Shown: positions 39,958-49,307, numbered from the stretch's first letter. The stretch: DNA of 64,000 nt from Actinoplanes sp. SE50/110 (GCF_900119315.1 NZ_LT827010.1:1-64000); one strand, 5' to 3'. The notes: generated by a model from the sequence alone, not told the origin. Numbers and translations: made by a program.

Positions 39958-41412
39958 TCAGCTGTCCGGGTTGATCCGCGCGATCGGCGGGTTGGCCGGG
40001 GGCGGGGTGATCGTGGAGCGGGGCTCCTTGCGGGTGGGGGTGCGCTTGGTGGCCTTGCTCGAGCGGGCGGCGGCGGCCAGCTCCGGATCGGCGAGGCCCG
40101 CGGTGAGGGGTTCGACCGGTTTAGGGGCAGTCTTTCCGGTCGGTTTGGCCGCAGACTTCGGTGCGGGTTTTTCGGCGGGCTGGGCCGTGGGCTTTTCGGC
40201 GGGCTTTTGGGTGGCCGGCGCGGCCGGCTCTTCGGCCGGGCGCTTCCTGCCGAAGGGCGACCAGCGTCCCCGCGGCGCGCTTTCCGGCACCGAAGGCGCG
40301 GCGGACGGCGCGATGGACGGCGCAGACGCCACAGACGGCGCAGCGGGAGCTACGGACCGCGTAGCGGAGGACGCGGACCGGGTGGCGGAAGATGCGGATC
40401 GGGTGGCGGAAGGCTCAGACGGTGCAGCGGAAACCGCCGAGGTCGCGGACGACGCGGACGACGCGGGTGCGGACGGCGCGGCGGGCAGGGCGGCCGCCGC
40501 GGGCCCACCCGTCGGCTCGGTCAGCGGCCCACTCGCCGCCGCCCGGCCCCGGCTCCGCCCCAGCGACACGGTCAGGGCGGACCCGGCGAGCCCGGCGAGA
40601 ACCGCGTACGGCGCCATCAGATAGGCGGACTGCAACGGCCCCGCGGCCTGGGTCAGCAGCGGCGCCAGCGCCAGGAAGGCGACCGCGACCAGCAGCGGCC
40701 CGACCGCCCCGGAGGTCGCCGTGCCCAGCCCCAGCCGCCCGCGGCGGGCCGCCGGCCAGGCCGCGACCAGCCCGATGGCGAACGCCGCGGCCAGGGTGAG
40801 CAGGGCACTCGGCCAGTAGATCCCGCCGTACCGCACCGGCGTCTGATCCTCGGCGAACTGCCAGCTCGTCAGGTACGTCTCCAGGTTCCGGTTGGTACTG
40901 AGCTCGGCGGTGACCCCGGCGATGGCCAGCGCCCAGAGCCACGCCGCGGTGCCGACCAAGTTGGCCGCGACCGGCGCCGAGGAGACCGCCCAGAACGCCA
41001 CGATCACTCCGGCGAGGAGCCCGATCAGGGAGTAGCTGACCGCCACCAGTTGCGGCGAATGGGTGAACAGCGGGGTCTGCGCCGCGGAGCGGGCGGGCAG
41101 CGCGACCAGGGCCACCGAGACCAGGGCGCCCAGTGCGGCGGCCGCGGCCAGCGCGATCCGCCACAGGGTGCGCCAGCGTCCGGCCCGGTCGGCGCGCAGC
41201 CGCCCGGCGATCACCGCGCCCAGCACGGTGGCGCTCGCGGTGATCCAGGTGGCCCAGCCCAGGCTGTTGAGCCAGGTGCTGTCGGTCGCGGTCGCGGTGG
41301 CCGGCCACTCGATCACGCCGAGCCCGTAGCCGAGACCCAGTTGCGCGGCGCCCGCGCCGGCGGCTATTCCGGCCGCCGCGGCGGCCTGTGCTGTCCAGCC
41401 CTTGTCGGCCAT
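39958..41412 (-). CDS. Polytopic membrane protein with a long disordered tail
   Basis: From the ATG at 41412 the product has 484 residues: an N-terminal half with about eight hydrophobic helices (to roughly residue 280), then an about 200-residue Ala/Pro/Ser/Lys tail with short repeats (SATRSAS repeated) and lysine/proline-rich stretches. It is not recognised. Similar large membrane proteins lie near growth genes in other actinobacteria, but I cannot name a role. It is divergent from the PASTA-domain gene. Confidence 0.7.
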   Translation of the reverse strand: MADKGWTAQAAAAAGIAAGAGAAQLGLGYGLGVIEWPATATATDSTWLNSLGWATWITASATVLGAVIAGRLRADRAGRWRTLWRIALAAAAALGALVSVALVALPARSAAQTPLFTHSPQLVAVSYSLIGLLAGVIVAFWAVSSAPVAANLVGTAAWLWALAIAGVTAELSTNRNLETYLTSWQFAEDQTPVRYGGIYWPSALLTLAAAFAIGLVAAWPAARRGRLGLGTATSGAVGPLLVAVAFLALAPLLTQAAGPLQSAYLMAPYAVLAGLAGSALTVSLGRSRGRAAASGPLTEPTGGPAAAALPAAPSAPASSASSATSAVSAAPSEPSATRSASSATRSASSATRSVAPAAPSVASAPSIAPSAAPSVPESAPRGRWSPFGRKRPAEEPAAPATQKPAEKPTAQPAEKPAPKSAAKPTGKTAPKPVEPLTAGLADPELAAAARSSKATKRTPTRKEPRSTITPPPANPPIARINPDS

Positions 41413-41545
41413 GCCGCGCACTGTACTGGCCTCCACCGATGTCCGCGAAATACCCTTGCTGGTCAGAGCATCCCCCCGGGTTACCCCGAGATTCGATACG
41501 TTGACGCTGCGATGAGATCGGGTGTACGCAGCGGAGGGAACGGTG

Positions 41546-42166
41546 ATGGACGAGCGCCAGCCGGACTGGGATCCCGCGCCGCAGGACGATCTGTGGACCG
41601 GTCGCGCAGAGGTGCGCCCGTCCGCTTTCGATCAGAATTCGGACCGCTATGAGGTCGACGAGGAGGTCGAGGGCGAGCCGGCCGGCCACTGGTGGATGCC
41701 GATCGTGGTCGGCACCGTCGGTCTGCTCCTGCTTGCGCTGCTGGGGTACGGCATCTACGTGATCGCGCTGCACGCCCGGAAACCGGCTCCGACGACGACT
41801 GTGGCGCCGGCTGCGGTGACCACCGTGCCGGCCACGTCGGCCACCCCGACGACGGCGCCCACGACGACCGCGGTCTCCGTCCCGCCGACGCCGGTCGAGA
41901 CGACGGTGGTGACCACCGAGCCGGCCACCACCGAGGTGGCGGTGCCGGCTCTGCGCGGGATGCCGCTGGCCGACGCGAAGATCGCTCTGCAGCGCAGCGG
42001 CCTGGGGTACCGGGTGATCGGCCGGCCCAGCGACGCGGAGCCGGGCACGGTGATCGACAGTGACCCGCCGGAGGGCCGGGTGGTCCCGCCGGACACGGCG
42101 ATCACCCTCGTCGTCGCGGCCGGGCGAACGGGTGGCCCGGCCCCGACGACGCCGAACGGCGGCTAG
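41546..42166 (+). CDS. Single-pass membrane protein with one PASTA domain
   Basis: The 206-residue product has an acidic cytoplasmic N terminus, one membrane span (about 52-74), a Thr/Pro-rich linker (80-128) and one PASTA-like domain (about 130-192: VPALRGMPLADAKIALQRSGLGYRVIG). PASTA domains bind muropeptides. Unlike PknB the protein has no kinase domain. The ATG at 41546 follows a GGAGGG ribosome site; a GTG one codon upstream is also possible. Confidence 0.85.
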   Translation: MDERQPDWDPAPQDDLWTGRAEVRPSAFDQNSDRYEVDEEVEGEPAGHWWMPIVVGTVGLLLLALLGYGIYVIALHARKPAPTTTVAPAAVTTVPATSATPTTAPTTTAVSVPPTPVETTVVTTEPATTEVAVPALRGMPLADAKIALQRSGLGYRVIGRPSDAEPGTVIDSDPPEGRVVPPDTAITLVVAAGRTGGPAPTTPNGG

Positions 42167-42170
42167 CCCC

Positions 42171-42473
42171 TCAGCGGGGAGCCCGCGCCGGCCGGACGGG
42201 TGCCACGCTCGGGCGCGTGGCCGGCTGACGGCCGTTGCGGGCGCGCGGGTCGGGCGCCTTGCCGACCGGGCGTAACCCGTTGACCTGCACAAAGATTGAG
42301 CGGCGTTCCACGGCGTCGCCGGCCGAGTTGAGCTCGTAGCCGTCGAGCCAGACCCAACCCTCGTACGTCGGCCAGTCGTGTACCCGGATGACCCGGAAGA
42401 GCATCGGTGTTGCGAATTGGACGCTCGCCGCTTTCGTCACGTGGATGACATCACCGGACCGAGGAAGTAGCAC
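42171..42473 (-). CDS. Conserved hypothetical protein
   Basis: The 100-residue product starts at GTG, preceded by AGGAG at good spacing. Its first 70 residues form a small beta-rich, tryptophan-containing domain (RVHDWPTYEGWVWLDGYEL) that looks like a folded module; the rest is basic and proline-rich. Family not recognised. It ends 4 bases after the convergent PASTA gene stop. Confidence 0.65.
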   Translation of the reverse strand: MLLPRSGDVIHVTKAASVQFATPMLFRVIRVHDWPTYEGWVWLDGYELNSAGDAVERRSIFVQVNGLRPVGKAPDPRARNGRQPATRPSVAPVRPARAPR

Positions 42474-43137
42474 GTCATCTCCTGCCCTGAGACTCGTTGC
42501 CGGATGGTTAGGGCCGGACCGGCCCTAGGTGGATGGACCTGTGACACAGATGCACCAGTCTGCCCGGCTCATGCACCTTTGCAACCCTTCGACAATGCCA
42601 ACCATCGAAGGAGTTGCGGAACGTCACCATCGCCGATCCCGCCACCCAGGTATCGGGAGGGAGTCCACGAGGGACTCCCGGTGGCTCGGCACCCCGTATC
42701 GGACGTCGCTTTGGTGTGTTTGGTCAGACTTTGGCCACATCCCTCAAGAACGCTGAGGCATCCCTCAAGAACGTTAAGTGATGCAAGCCATACGGAAAGA
42801 TTGCACCAAGGGTGTCGTCGATGCAAGTTGCACGTACCTCTTCCGTGATCCTGAGTGATCATGGCACATCGCTAAGTGATCACGAGACTTCCGCTGGTGA
42901 GCCTAATGTGCCGGGATTTCCGCACATGATCCACAATGCTTAGAACATTTCGGACATAAAACCTGAAACGCTGACAATCACTGTCTAAACTCGCCTGAGC
43001 AGGCAGGATCCATGCTGTCCGATGGGATTACCCCGAACGGAGAAGCCGCGTCCGTCCGTACCCACGGTCGTTACAGGATTCAGGACGGTCGCTGACGGTA
43101 ATCGCGACCGGCACACCCCTGGACTTGAGGAGCCATC
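42474..43137. promoter_or_regulatory. 660-base non-coding region with phased repeats before the DUF397 gene
   Basis: Lower GC than surroundings. CATCCCTCAAGAACG occurs at 42738-42752 and 42759-42773, 21 bases apart. AGTGATCA occurs at 42854-42861 and 42875-42882, again 21 bases apart, with a further GTGATC at 42845. Two helical turns between copies suggests a protein bound to one face. No convincing gene. Confidence 0.5.
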
Positions 43138-43362
43138 GTGGAACTTGAGGTCAAAGGACTCCGGGTCGACCTGAGCCGGGCGGAGTGGTTCAAGAGCACC
43201 CGAAGCGGTGCAGACAGCGACAACTGTGTCGAGGTGGCCTTCGTCGACGGCGCCATCGCGGTGCGCGACTCCAAGAACCAGTCCGGTCCGGCGTTGATCT
43301 TCACGTCGGCCGAGTGGGACGCGTTCGTGCACGGCGCCAAAGACGGCGAATTCGATCTCTGA
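43138..43362 (+). CDS. DUF397-domain protein
   Basis: The 74-residue product begins at GTG and matches DUF397: WFKSTRSGADSDNCVEVAF, VAVRDSK-like IAVRDSKNQSGPALIF, and W..FV. DUF397 proteins of streptomycetes (for example near WhiJ and BldB-type systems) usually sit next to XRE regulators; no such gene adjoins here. The long upstream region with phased repeats suggests strong regulation. Confidence 0.9.
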   Translation: MELEVKGLRVDLSRAEWFKSTRSGADSDNCVEVAFVDGAIAVRDSKNQSGPALIFTSAEWDAFVHGAKDGEFDL

Positions 43363-43517
43363 GTCCGCTTTCGGCCAGCCCGCTGACCTGCACCAACGGG
43401 CTGGCCGGGGGTATTTGCCCGAATTGTGGCGTCGCTGAGCGCGGCGCGCCTCGTTGAATGTTCCAAGCGCGGACCGGACCGCGCTGAGGCCGGATTTCAA
43501 CGAGGCAAGGCAGACAG

Positions 43518-43979
43518 ATGACGATTGGTTCGGAGAACCTCAGCAACGGTTCGTCGACGGCGCAGGACCGTTTCAGCGGAGGCGTGAGCGCCTACCGGCA
43601 GGGCCGCCGCGAAGCCCTGCACGCCGACCTCGGCGACGGGGAACTCCTGTCCCGCGGCAGCTCAGGTCTGCCGACCCGGTCACCCGGCCACTCCCGCAGC
43701 ATCGATTCACGCAGCCTGGAGCCGGCGAGCGCCCTGGACCGCGCGGCCAAACTGCCCTCGCTGGACCTGCACGGCCTGACCGAGCCGGTCTTCTCGGCCA
43801 GCTGGAGCGACGGCACGAACACGTCGATGGCCGACCACCCGCTGCTCCGCGGCCTGCTGCTGGAACTCCCGGCACGCGGCACGCTGCCGCCGTCCGACTG
43901 GCTGGACCGTTGGTTCGAGGCCGCGCGCTCCATCCTGGAACTGCTCTACGTCCAGGAGGCCAAGAAACAGGCCCACTGA
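43518..43979 (+). CDS. Hypothetical protein
   Basis: The 153-residue product has a polar, probably disordered first half and a helical C terminus (WLDRWFEAARSILELLYVQEAKKQ). No signal sequence, membrane span or known motif. Codon use looks like neighbouring genes, with GC-rich third positions, supporting a real gene. It is placed 155 bases after the DUF397 gene on the same strand. Confidence 0.55.
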   Translation: MTIGSENLSNGSSTAQDRFSGGVSAYRQGRREALHADLGDGELLSRGSSGLPTRSPGHSRSIDSRSLEPASALDRAAKLPSLDLHGLTEPVFSASWSDGTNTSMADHPLLRGLLLELPARGTLPPSDWLDRWFEAARSILELLYVQEAKKQAH

Positions 43980-44284
43980 CGGAGCCGGAGCCCGGACGTT
44001 CGTGAGACCAATCTCAAGGTCAACTTCAAGATCTTGATGTCGTGCGTCCGCGCTGATAACCAATCGCCGCTTCCGCCGGGGCCGGGTCCCGATGATCAGG
44101 CCGCTGGCGCGTCCCGAACGATCATCGCGACCCTTCATTGCCCGTGGGTGGTCACCGAAACCCGGCATCCACGCTTGCGCCGCGCCCGCCGCAGTGCCGC
44201 GGCTCGATCGGGTGGTGACCGCCAGGATGCACCGACGGCGAGGGCCGGCCGTGCTCGTCACGGCCGGCCCTCGCCGTCCAGTGG
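43980..44284. other. Non-coding gap ending in a terminator
   Basis: 305 bases between convergent genes; apart from the strong hairpin at 44235-44277 nothing is recognised. Confidence 0.45.
44235..44277. terminator. Long perfect hairpin between convergent genes
   Basis: A perfect 19-base-pair GC-rich stem (44235-44253 with 44259-44277) with a 5-base loop, eight bases from the stop of the minus-strand membrane-protein gene. No T-tract, as often in actinobacteria. Confidence 0.7.
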
Positions 44285-44923
44285 TCAGTGGGTGGTGGCT
44301 CGGGCGCGCTGGCGGACGCGGTCCAAGGGAGCCAGGACCAGCGGGGCCAGGCGGCTGTGCCGGATCGCGGCCCGGATGCCGATGACGGTGACCAGCACGG
44401 CGACGACCGTGATGGCCAGGCCGGCGACGCCCGGGATCCCGGTGGTGGCCGGGACCTCGTCGGCCGACGGGGTGAGCAGGCCGGCGGCCAGCGGCAGGGC
44501 GACGATCGCGGCCAGCCCGGTGGCCTGCAGGGGCGCGGCGATCAGAGGGTGTGCCGCGGCGGCCCGCAGCGCGGGCGGCACCGGGGCCTGCGGGGCGGTG
44601 GCGAAGGCGCCCGCGCCCCGGCGCACCCAGCTCAGTTTGCGGAGACCGGCGGTCAGCACGACCACGGCCGGCACGGCCGGGAGCAGGGCCGCGACGGGCG
44701 CCGACGAGGCGCCCGGCAGCAGGGCGGTGGCCACCGGCACCGCGACGAACAACGCCGCCCCCGCACCGGCCAGGACGGTCAGCAACCCGGCCCGGCGGCG
44801 CATCGAATGCGCGGTGCTGGCCGCCGCGAGGCCGTCGGCGAGCAGTCCGGCGGTCAGCCAGACGGCGGCGAGGGCCCCGATCAGAGTCACGTCCACAGCG
44901 GTGTTCACATCGACAGCGTTCAC
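44285..44923 (-). CDS. Polytopic membrane protein of unknown function
   Basis: The 212-residue product has about five to six hydrophobic helices with short basic loops (SMRRRAG, LRKLSWVRRG) and a basic C terminus. No conserved catalytic or transport motif is seen. Start is probably GTG at 44923. The gene stands alone. Confidence 0.6.
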   Translation of the reverse strand: MNAVDVNTAVDVTLIGALAAVWLTAGLLADGLAAASTAHSMRRRAGLLTVLAGAGAALFVAVPVATALLPGASSAPVAALLPAVPAVVVLTAGLRKLSWVRRGAGAFATAPQAPVPPALRAAAAHPLIAAPLQATGLAAIVALPLAAGLLTPSADEVPATTGIPGVAGLAITVVAVLVTVIGIRAAIRHSRLAPLVLAPLDRVRQRARATTH

Positions 44924-45103
44924 CCGCGGCGCCCGTGAGGGAACCGGGAAAGCCCCCAGCCGCCACCCGTAGGGGTTTCCGTCCGATCAGGACCGGCAGG
45001 GGAAACGCCGCCCGGGGGCGGTCACGCTGAGAATCAGAATCGTTACCGAGATGACTCCGGCGCCGGTTCTCGAGTGGGTGAAGGGGTGCCCAGCGCAAAA
45101 AGA

Positions 45104-45133
45104 GATCATCCGCACCCGGCGGCACGGATGATC
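45104..45133 (-). terminator. Rho-independent terminator of the WecG/TagA gene
   Basis: On the minus strand a GATCATCCG/CGGATGATC stem is followed by TCTTTTT, 21 bases after the stop codon of the glycosyltransferase gene. The T-run makes this one of the few classical terminators in the window. Confidence 0.75.
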
Positions 45134-45153
45134 AGAAACAGCCCGGACCGGGG

Positions 45154-45978
45154 TCAGACGGCGAAGCCGTGGACCTGCTCACCGGTCGGCTGGGCCGGGA
45201 TGGCCTTCCACACGCCGGTCTTCTGCGCGGCCAGCCGGCTCAGGTAGGCCGGGTTCAGCAGCACATACCGCTTCCACAGCCGCTTCGGCTCCAGGCCGAG
45301 GCGCCACAGCCACTCCAGCGCGTACTTCTGCATCCACGCGGGCGGGTTCTTCAGCAGGCCGGCGTGGTAGTCGAAGGCGGCGCCGACGGCCAGCAGCGGC
45401 ATGTCCAGCAGCGGCCGCATCGCGTAGGTGAACACCTCCTGCCGCGGGCAGCCGAGGCCGACCAGCACGATCCGGGCGCCGGACGCCTTGATCCGCTCGG
45501 CGATCTCCACCTCTTCACCGGGCTGGGCACCCCGGAACTTGGACGCCTCCACCCCGGCGATCTTCAGCGCCGGGAACATCTCCAGCAGCGCCGGCACCAG
45601 ACGGTCCAGGGTCGGCTGGGTGGAGCCGTACAGATAGATCGGCAGGCCCTCGGCCGCGGCCTGCTCGACCACCCGCAGGGTCAGGGTGGGCCCGTACACC
45701 CGGTCGGTCAGCCCGGCGCCGTGCAGCAGGTTCAGCGCCCAGCGCACCGGCTGCCCGTCCGGGGTCACCAGATCGAACGAGTTGAGCCGCGCCTCGTGGG
45801 CCGGATCCTGCACCCCGGTCATCACGCCGTGCACGGCCAGCGCGGTCACCGCGTACGGCCGGCCCTCCCGCGCCGCCGAGATGATCCGCTCGGTCGCCGA
45901 CGCGTAGTCGGTGGCATCCACGAGCACTCCGAGCACGTTGCGCTTCCCCTGGTTGACCCCAGCAGGCACAGCGACCAC
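45154..45978 (-). CDS. WecG/TagA/CpsF-family glycosyltransferase
   Basis: The product of about 274 residues matches the WecG/TagA family: VTPDGQPVRWALNLLHG, an ELYxYG-like IYLYGSTQP, GLGCPRQEVF, and GAAFDYHAGLLKNPPAWMQKYALEWLWRL near the C terminus. Members add the second sugar to lipid-linked carriers for teichoic acid, enterobacterial antigen or exopolysaccharide. The open frame extends upstream over tRNA-Leu, so a start near GTG 45978 (or 45969) is chosen. No other glycan genes adjoin. Confidence 0.85.
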   Translation of the reverse strand: MVAVPAGVNQGKRNVLGVLVDATDYASATERIISAAREGRPYAVTALAVHGVMTGVQDPAHEARLNSFDLVTPDGQPVRWALNLLHGAGLTDRVYGPTLTLRVVEQAAAEGLPIYLYGSTQPTLDRLVPALLEMFPALKIAGVEASKFRGAQPGEEVEIAERIKASGARIVLVGLGCPRQEVFTYAMRPLLDMPLLAVGAAFDYHAGLLKNPPAWMQKYALEWLWRLGLEPKRLWKRYVLLNPAYLSRLAAQKTGVWKAIPAQPTGEQVHGFAV

Positions 45979-46248
45979 GTCACACCCCAACGGTCGAACG
46001 GACTTGGAATTCGGACAGGCGCGCGAGCATATCGCTTCACCCGATCGGGAAGGTGAGAGCCACGGGAGCACCACACCGTACCCAGGCCCGAGGTCTCCCG
46101 GACGTGGCGAAGCCCGAAGGGCGGGCCCGTGCCGACCACGAACGGAGAGTGACATGCCGCACTTCCGCCCCGACCGGATCGGAGGGCAGAAATGACGAGG
46201 GCGACCGCGGTGCCGCTTTCGCGGACCAGGGTCGCCCATTCGCACTCG

Positions 46249-46331
46249 TGGGGATGGGGGGAGTTGAACCCCCACGTCCTTTCGGACACACGGACCTGAA
46301 CCGTGCGCGTCTGCCATTCCGCCACATCCCC
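46249..46331 (-). tRNA. tRNA-Leu (CAG anticodon)
   Basis: On the minus strand an 83-base cloverleaf: acceptor GGGGATG pairs with CATCCCC, discriminator A; the anticodon loop is TTCAGGT; a long variable arm typical of Leu tRNA and a T arm GGGGGTTCAACTCCCCC. CCA is not encoded. A TATAGGAT sequence about 30 bases upstream may be its -10 box. Confidence 0.94.
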
Positions 46332-46615
46332 ATGTGACTTGGTCGTCGAGATCCTATAACCGACCTCGCCGACCCGTGAAACCGGCCCCCGAGGGCCTGT
46401 TTCGGGTTACTACCTGCAACAGACTACGCTGTCGCGAGTAGTTGTCGAGGACAGTAACAACCCAGTTGAAGTTGATATCGCCCCGCGACGGAGGAAACAC
46501 TAGCACGGCGTCGAGGGGCGTCATACGAGGGTCAGAAGTGCCGGCTGCTCTTGGGCTGAGGATGCGCAAGCGGCGGCCGGATACCATCATGTCCTCGGAA
46601 CCCGAGGAGGAGCCG

Positions 46616-47386
46616 GTGAGCGTGCTGCAGCGCTTTGAGAAGCGATTGGAAGGCCTGGTCGAGGGGGCCTTCGCCAAGGTGTTCAAGGGTGTCGTGCACC
46701 CTGTGGAGATCCTGAATGCCATGCAGCGGGAGGCCGAGGCGCACAAAGCGATCCTCGCCGGTGGCCGCACCCTGGTGCCCAACCGCTACGTGATCGACCT
46801 TTCGCCGTACGACCACAGTCGCCTGGCGCCGTACGCGGCCGCCCTGGCGCAGGAGCTGGCCCAGTCGCAGGCCGAGTTCATCGGCGAGCAGGCCTGGACG
46901 GTCTACGGCGACGTGATCGTCGAGATCGAGCGTGGCGACGGCCTGGACACCGGGATGTTCCGGGTGACCGCGGAGGTCTACACCGGTGGCGAGGTCGCCC
47001 CGGTGCAGCAGCCGGCCTACGACGCCGGTCCGCAGTACTCGCCGTACGACCAGCAGCACGGTGGCGGTTACCCGCCGCACGGCGGTGGTGCTCACGGCGG
47101 CCCGCGCAGCGTCGGCCTGGTCTCCGGTGACGGCCGGACCTACCCGCTGCAGATGGGCTCGACCGTGATCGGTCGCGGCGACCAGGCGAACCTGCGCCTG
47201 CCGGATGTCGGTATCTCGCGCCGCCACGCGCGGCTGGACTACGACGGCAACCAGGTGGTGCTGACCGACCTCGGCTCGACCAACGGCACGATGGTGAACG
47301 GGCAGCGGGTCTCCGCCGTGGCGCTGAACCCGGGCGACATGATCCAGCTCGGCACCACCACGCTGACCTTCCGAGTGGACGGCTAG
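46616..47386 (+). CDS. fhaA: FHA-domain protein FhaA
   Basis: The 256-residue protein has an N-terminal DUF3662 domain (about 1-120, MSVLQRFEKRLEGLVEGAFAKVF), a Gln/Tyr/Gly-rich linker and a C-terminal FHA domain (165-255, VIGRGDQANLRLPDVGISRRHARL, GSTNGTMVNG) that binds phosphothreonine. In mycobacteria FhaA is a PknB substrate acting in peptidoglycan synthesis. The GTG at 46616 has an AGGAGG ribosome site five bases upstream and a family-like N terminus; an ATG at 46589 would add nine codons. First gene of the fhaA-to-pknB operon. Confidence 0.93.
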   Translation: MSVLQRFEKRLEGLVEGAFAKVFKGVVHPVEILNAMQREAEAHKAILAGGRTLVPNRYVIDLSPYDHSRLAPYAAALAQELAQSQAEFIGEQAWTVYGDVIVEIERGDGLDTGMFRVTAEVYTGGEVAPVQQPAYDAGPQYSPYDQQHGGGYPPHGGGAHGGPRSVGLVSGDGRTYPLQMGSTVIGRGDQANLRLPDVGISRRHARLDYDGNQVVLTDLGSTNGTMVNGQRVSAVALNPGDMIQLGTTTLTFRVDG

Positions 47387-47391
47387 CGGCC

Positions 47392-47874
47392 TTGCCCGAA
47401 TTCGTCCTCACCGTCGCCCGGTTCGGCTTCCTGATCCTGCTGTGGATCTTCGTGTTCACGGTGGTCGGGGTGATCCGGCGGGATCTCTTCGCGGGCGCCC
47501 GGTCGAAGAGCATCGTCGCCAGCCCCCGGGGGGTGGGTGGCGTGGTGCTCCCCGGTCGGCCGGCGAAGGTGAAGCGCGGTAAGGCGGCTCGGCAGCTGGT
47601 GGTGACCGCCGGTCAGCTGGCCGGCACCCGGATCACGCTCGGCGAGGCGCCGATCACGATCGGTCGTGCCGAGGATTCCACCCTGGTCATCACCGACGAC
47701 TTCGCGTCGGCCCGGCACGCCCGGCTGGTGCCGCGGGACGGGCAGTGGTTCGTCGAGGACCTCGGCTCGACCAACGGCACCTACCTCGATCGCGGTAAGG
47801 TCTCCGGACCCACCCCCGTCCCCCTCGGCGTTCCGATCCGGATCGGACGCACTTCTCTTGAGTTACGGCCATGA
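47392..47874 (+). CDS. fhaB: FHA-domain protein FhaB (FipA-like)
   Basis: The 160-residue protein starts at TTG, has one N-terminal membrane span (about 8-28) and a C-terminal FHA domain (ITIGRAEDSTLVITDDFASARHARL, GSTNGTYLD). FhaB/FipA recruits division proteins upon PknA/B phosphorylation in mycobacteria. Its stop overlaps the pstP start by four bases. Confidence 0.93.
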   Translation: MPEFVLTVARFGFLILLWIFVFTVVGVIRRDLFAGARSKSIVASPRGVGGVVLPGRPAKVKRGKAARQLVVTAGQLAGTRITLGEAPITIGRAEDSTLVITDDFASARHARLVPRDGQWFVEDLGSTNGTYLDRGKVSGPTPVPLGVPIRIGRTSLELRP

Positions 47875-49307
47875 CCCTGACCCTGCGCTATGCCGCTCAG
47901 AGCGACCGCGGTCTGATCCGAGACCTGAACCAGGACTCCGTCTACGCCGGGCCGCGGCTGCTTGCTGTCGCGGACGGCATGGGCGGCATGGCCGCCGGTG
48001 ACGTCGCCTCCAACATCGTCATCGCCGCGATGGCGCCGCTCGACGACGACGTCCCCGGGGACGCGCTGGTCGACGCCCTGCGGCACGCCGTCGGGACGGC
48101 GAATCAGCAGCTGCGGGACACCGTCGACGCCAACCCGCAGATGGAGGGGATGGGCACCACGCTGACCGCGGTGCTCTTCACCGGCAGCAAGTTCGGCATG
48201 GTGCACATCGGTGACTCCCGCGCCTACCTGCTCCGCAAGGGCGAGTTCGCGCAGATCACCAAGGACGACACGTACGTCCAGATGCTGGTCGACGAGGGCC
48301 GGGTCAGCCCGGAGGAGGCGAGCAGCCATCCGCAGCGGTCGCTGCTCACCCGGGCGCTGGACGGCCGGGACATCGACCCCGAGTACTCCGTGCGCCAGGT
48401 GCTCAAGGGCGACCGCTACCTGATCTGCAGCGACGGCCTGTCCGGCGTGGTCAGCGCCGAGACGATCGGCCAGACGATGCGGGAGATCGCCGACCCGAAG
48501 GCCTGCGTCGAGCGGCTCGTGCAGCTCGCGCTGCGCGGCGGCGGGCCGGACAACATCTCCGTGGTGATCGCCGACGCGACCGACGCGGACATCGTCGAGC
48601 AGGCGCCGATCGTCGGTGGTGCGGCCTCCCTCGACCGGGGCAACACGACGGTGGCCGACAGCTCCACCCCGGCGTCCCGGGCGGCCGCGCTCAAGCAGGC
48701 ACCGCCGCGCCCGGCCCAGCCGGAGCCGGACGCCTTCGACCGCGACGCCGAGCCCGCCGGTCACCCGGTGCGGACCGGCCTGCTGGTCCTGCTGGTGCTC
48801 GCGGTGCTGGGCGGCGGCCTCTGGGCCGGCTGGCGGTACACCCAGGATCAGTATTACGTCGGCGCGACCGACGACGGCCAACTCGCCATCTTCCGCGGCG
48901 TCCCCGGGCAGATCGCCGGGCTCGACCTGTCGACGGTGAGCGAGGCCAGCACGGTCCGCCTGGACGAGCTGACCACGGTCGCCCAGGATCGGGTCAAGCA
49001 GGGCATCCACGCCGGCAGCAAGGTCGACGCGCGGAGCATGCTGACCGAGCTGACCAGCGACGAGCCGTCCAATCCGAACCTGAAGCCGGTCTGCTCGGTG
49101 GCCACCGCAACCCCGGCCGCCTCCACCCCGGCCGGCGCCAAGCCGGCCGTGACGAAGCCGGCGGGGGCGAAGCCGTCCGCTTCCGGCGCGGTGCGCCCGG
49201 CCGCGACCACGGCGTCGTCCGCTCCGGCGATCGCGCCGAGCGTTCAACCGTCCGAGAGCGCGTCCACCGCGCCGGTCGACACGACCGGCTGCCGGACCGC
49301 CGACTGA
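47871..49307 (+). CDS. pstP: PP2C-family Ser/Thr phosphatase PstP
   Basis: The 478-residue phosphatase removes phosphate from PknA/PknB substrates. The catalytic domain (1-240) shows the metal-binding blocks SDRGLIRDLNQDS, VADGMGG, GTTLTA, GDSRAYL, SDGLSG and GGPDNISVV. One membrane span lies at about 300-322, and a Ser/Ala/Pro-rich extracellular tail follows. Position between fhaB and rodA is the conserved order. Confidence 0.94.
   Translation: MTLTLRYAAQSDRGLIRDLNQDSVYAGPRLLAVADGMGGMAAGDVASNIVIAAMAPLDDDVPGDALVDALRHAVGTANQQLRDTVDANPQMEGMGTTLTAVLFTGSKFGMVHIGDSRAYLLRKGEFAQITKDDTYVQMLVDEGRVSPEEASSHPQRSLLTRALDGRDIDPEYSVRQVLKGDRYLICSDGLSGVVSAETIGQTMREIADPKACVERLVQLALRGGGPDNISVVIADATDADIVEQAPIVGGAASLDRGNTTVADSSTPASRAAALKQAPPRPAQPEPDAFDRDAEPAGHPVRTGLLVLLVLAVLGGGLWAGWRYTQDQYYVGATDDGQLAIFRGVPGQIAGLDLSTVSEASTVRLDELTTVAQDRVKQGIHAGSKVDARSMLTELTSDEPSNPNLKPVCSVATATPAASTPAGAKPAVTKPAGAKPSASGAVRPAATTASSAPAIAPSVQPSESASTAPVDTTGCRTAD

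Noticed and set aside
42504..42848. Open frames in the DUF397 leader
   Set aside because: Poor codon usage, no ribosome site, and the region is filled by direct repeats; read as non-coding.
45979..46317. N-terminal extension of the WecG/TagA gene
   Set aside because: It would run over tRNA-Leu and has Arg/Pro/Gly-rich sequence without homology; the family N terminus starts near 45978.
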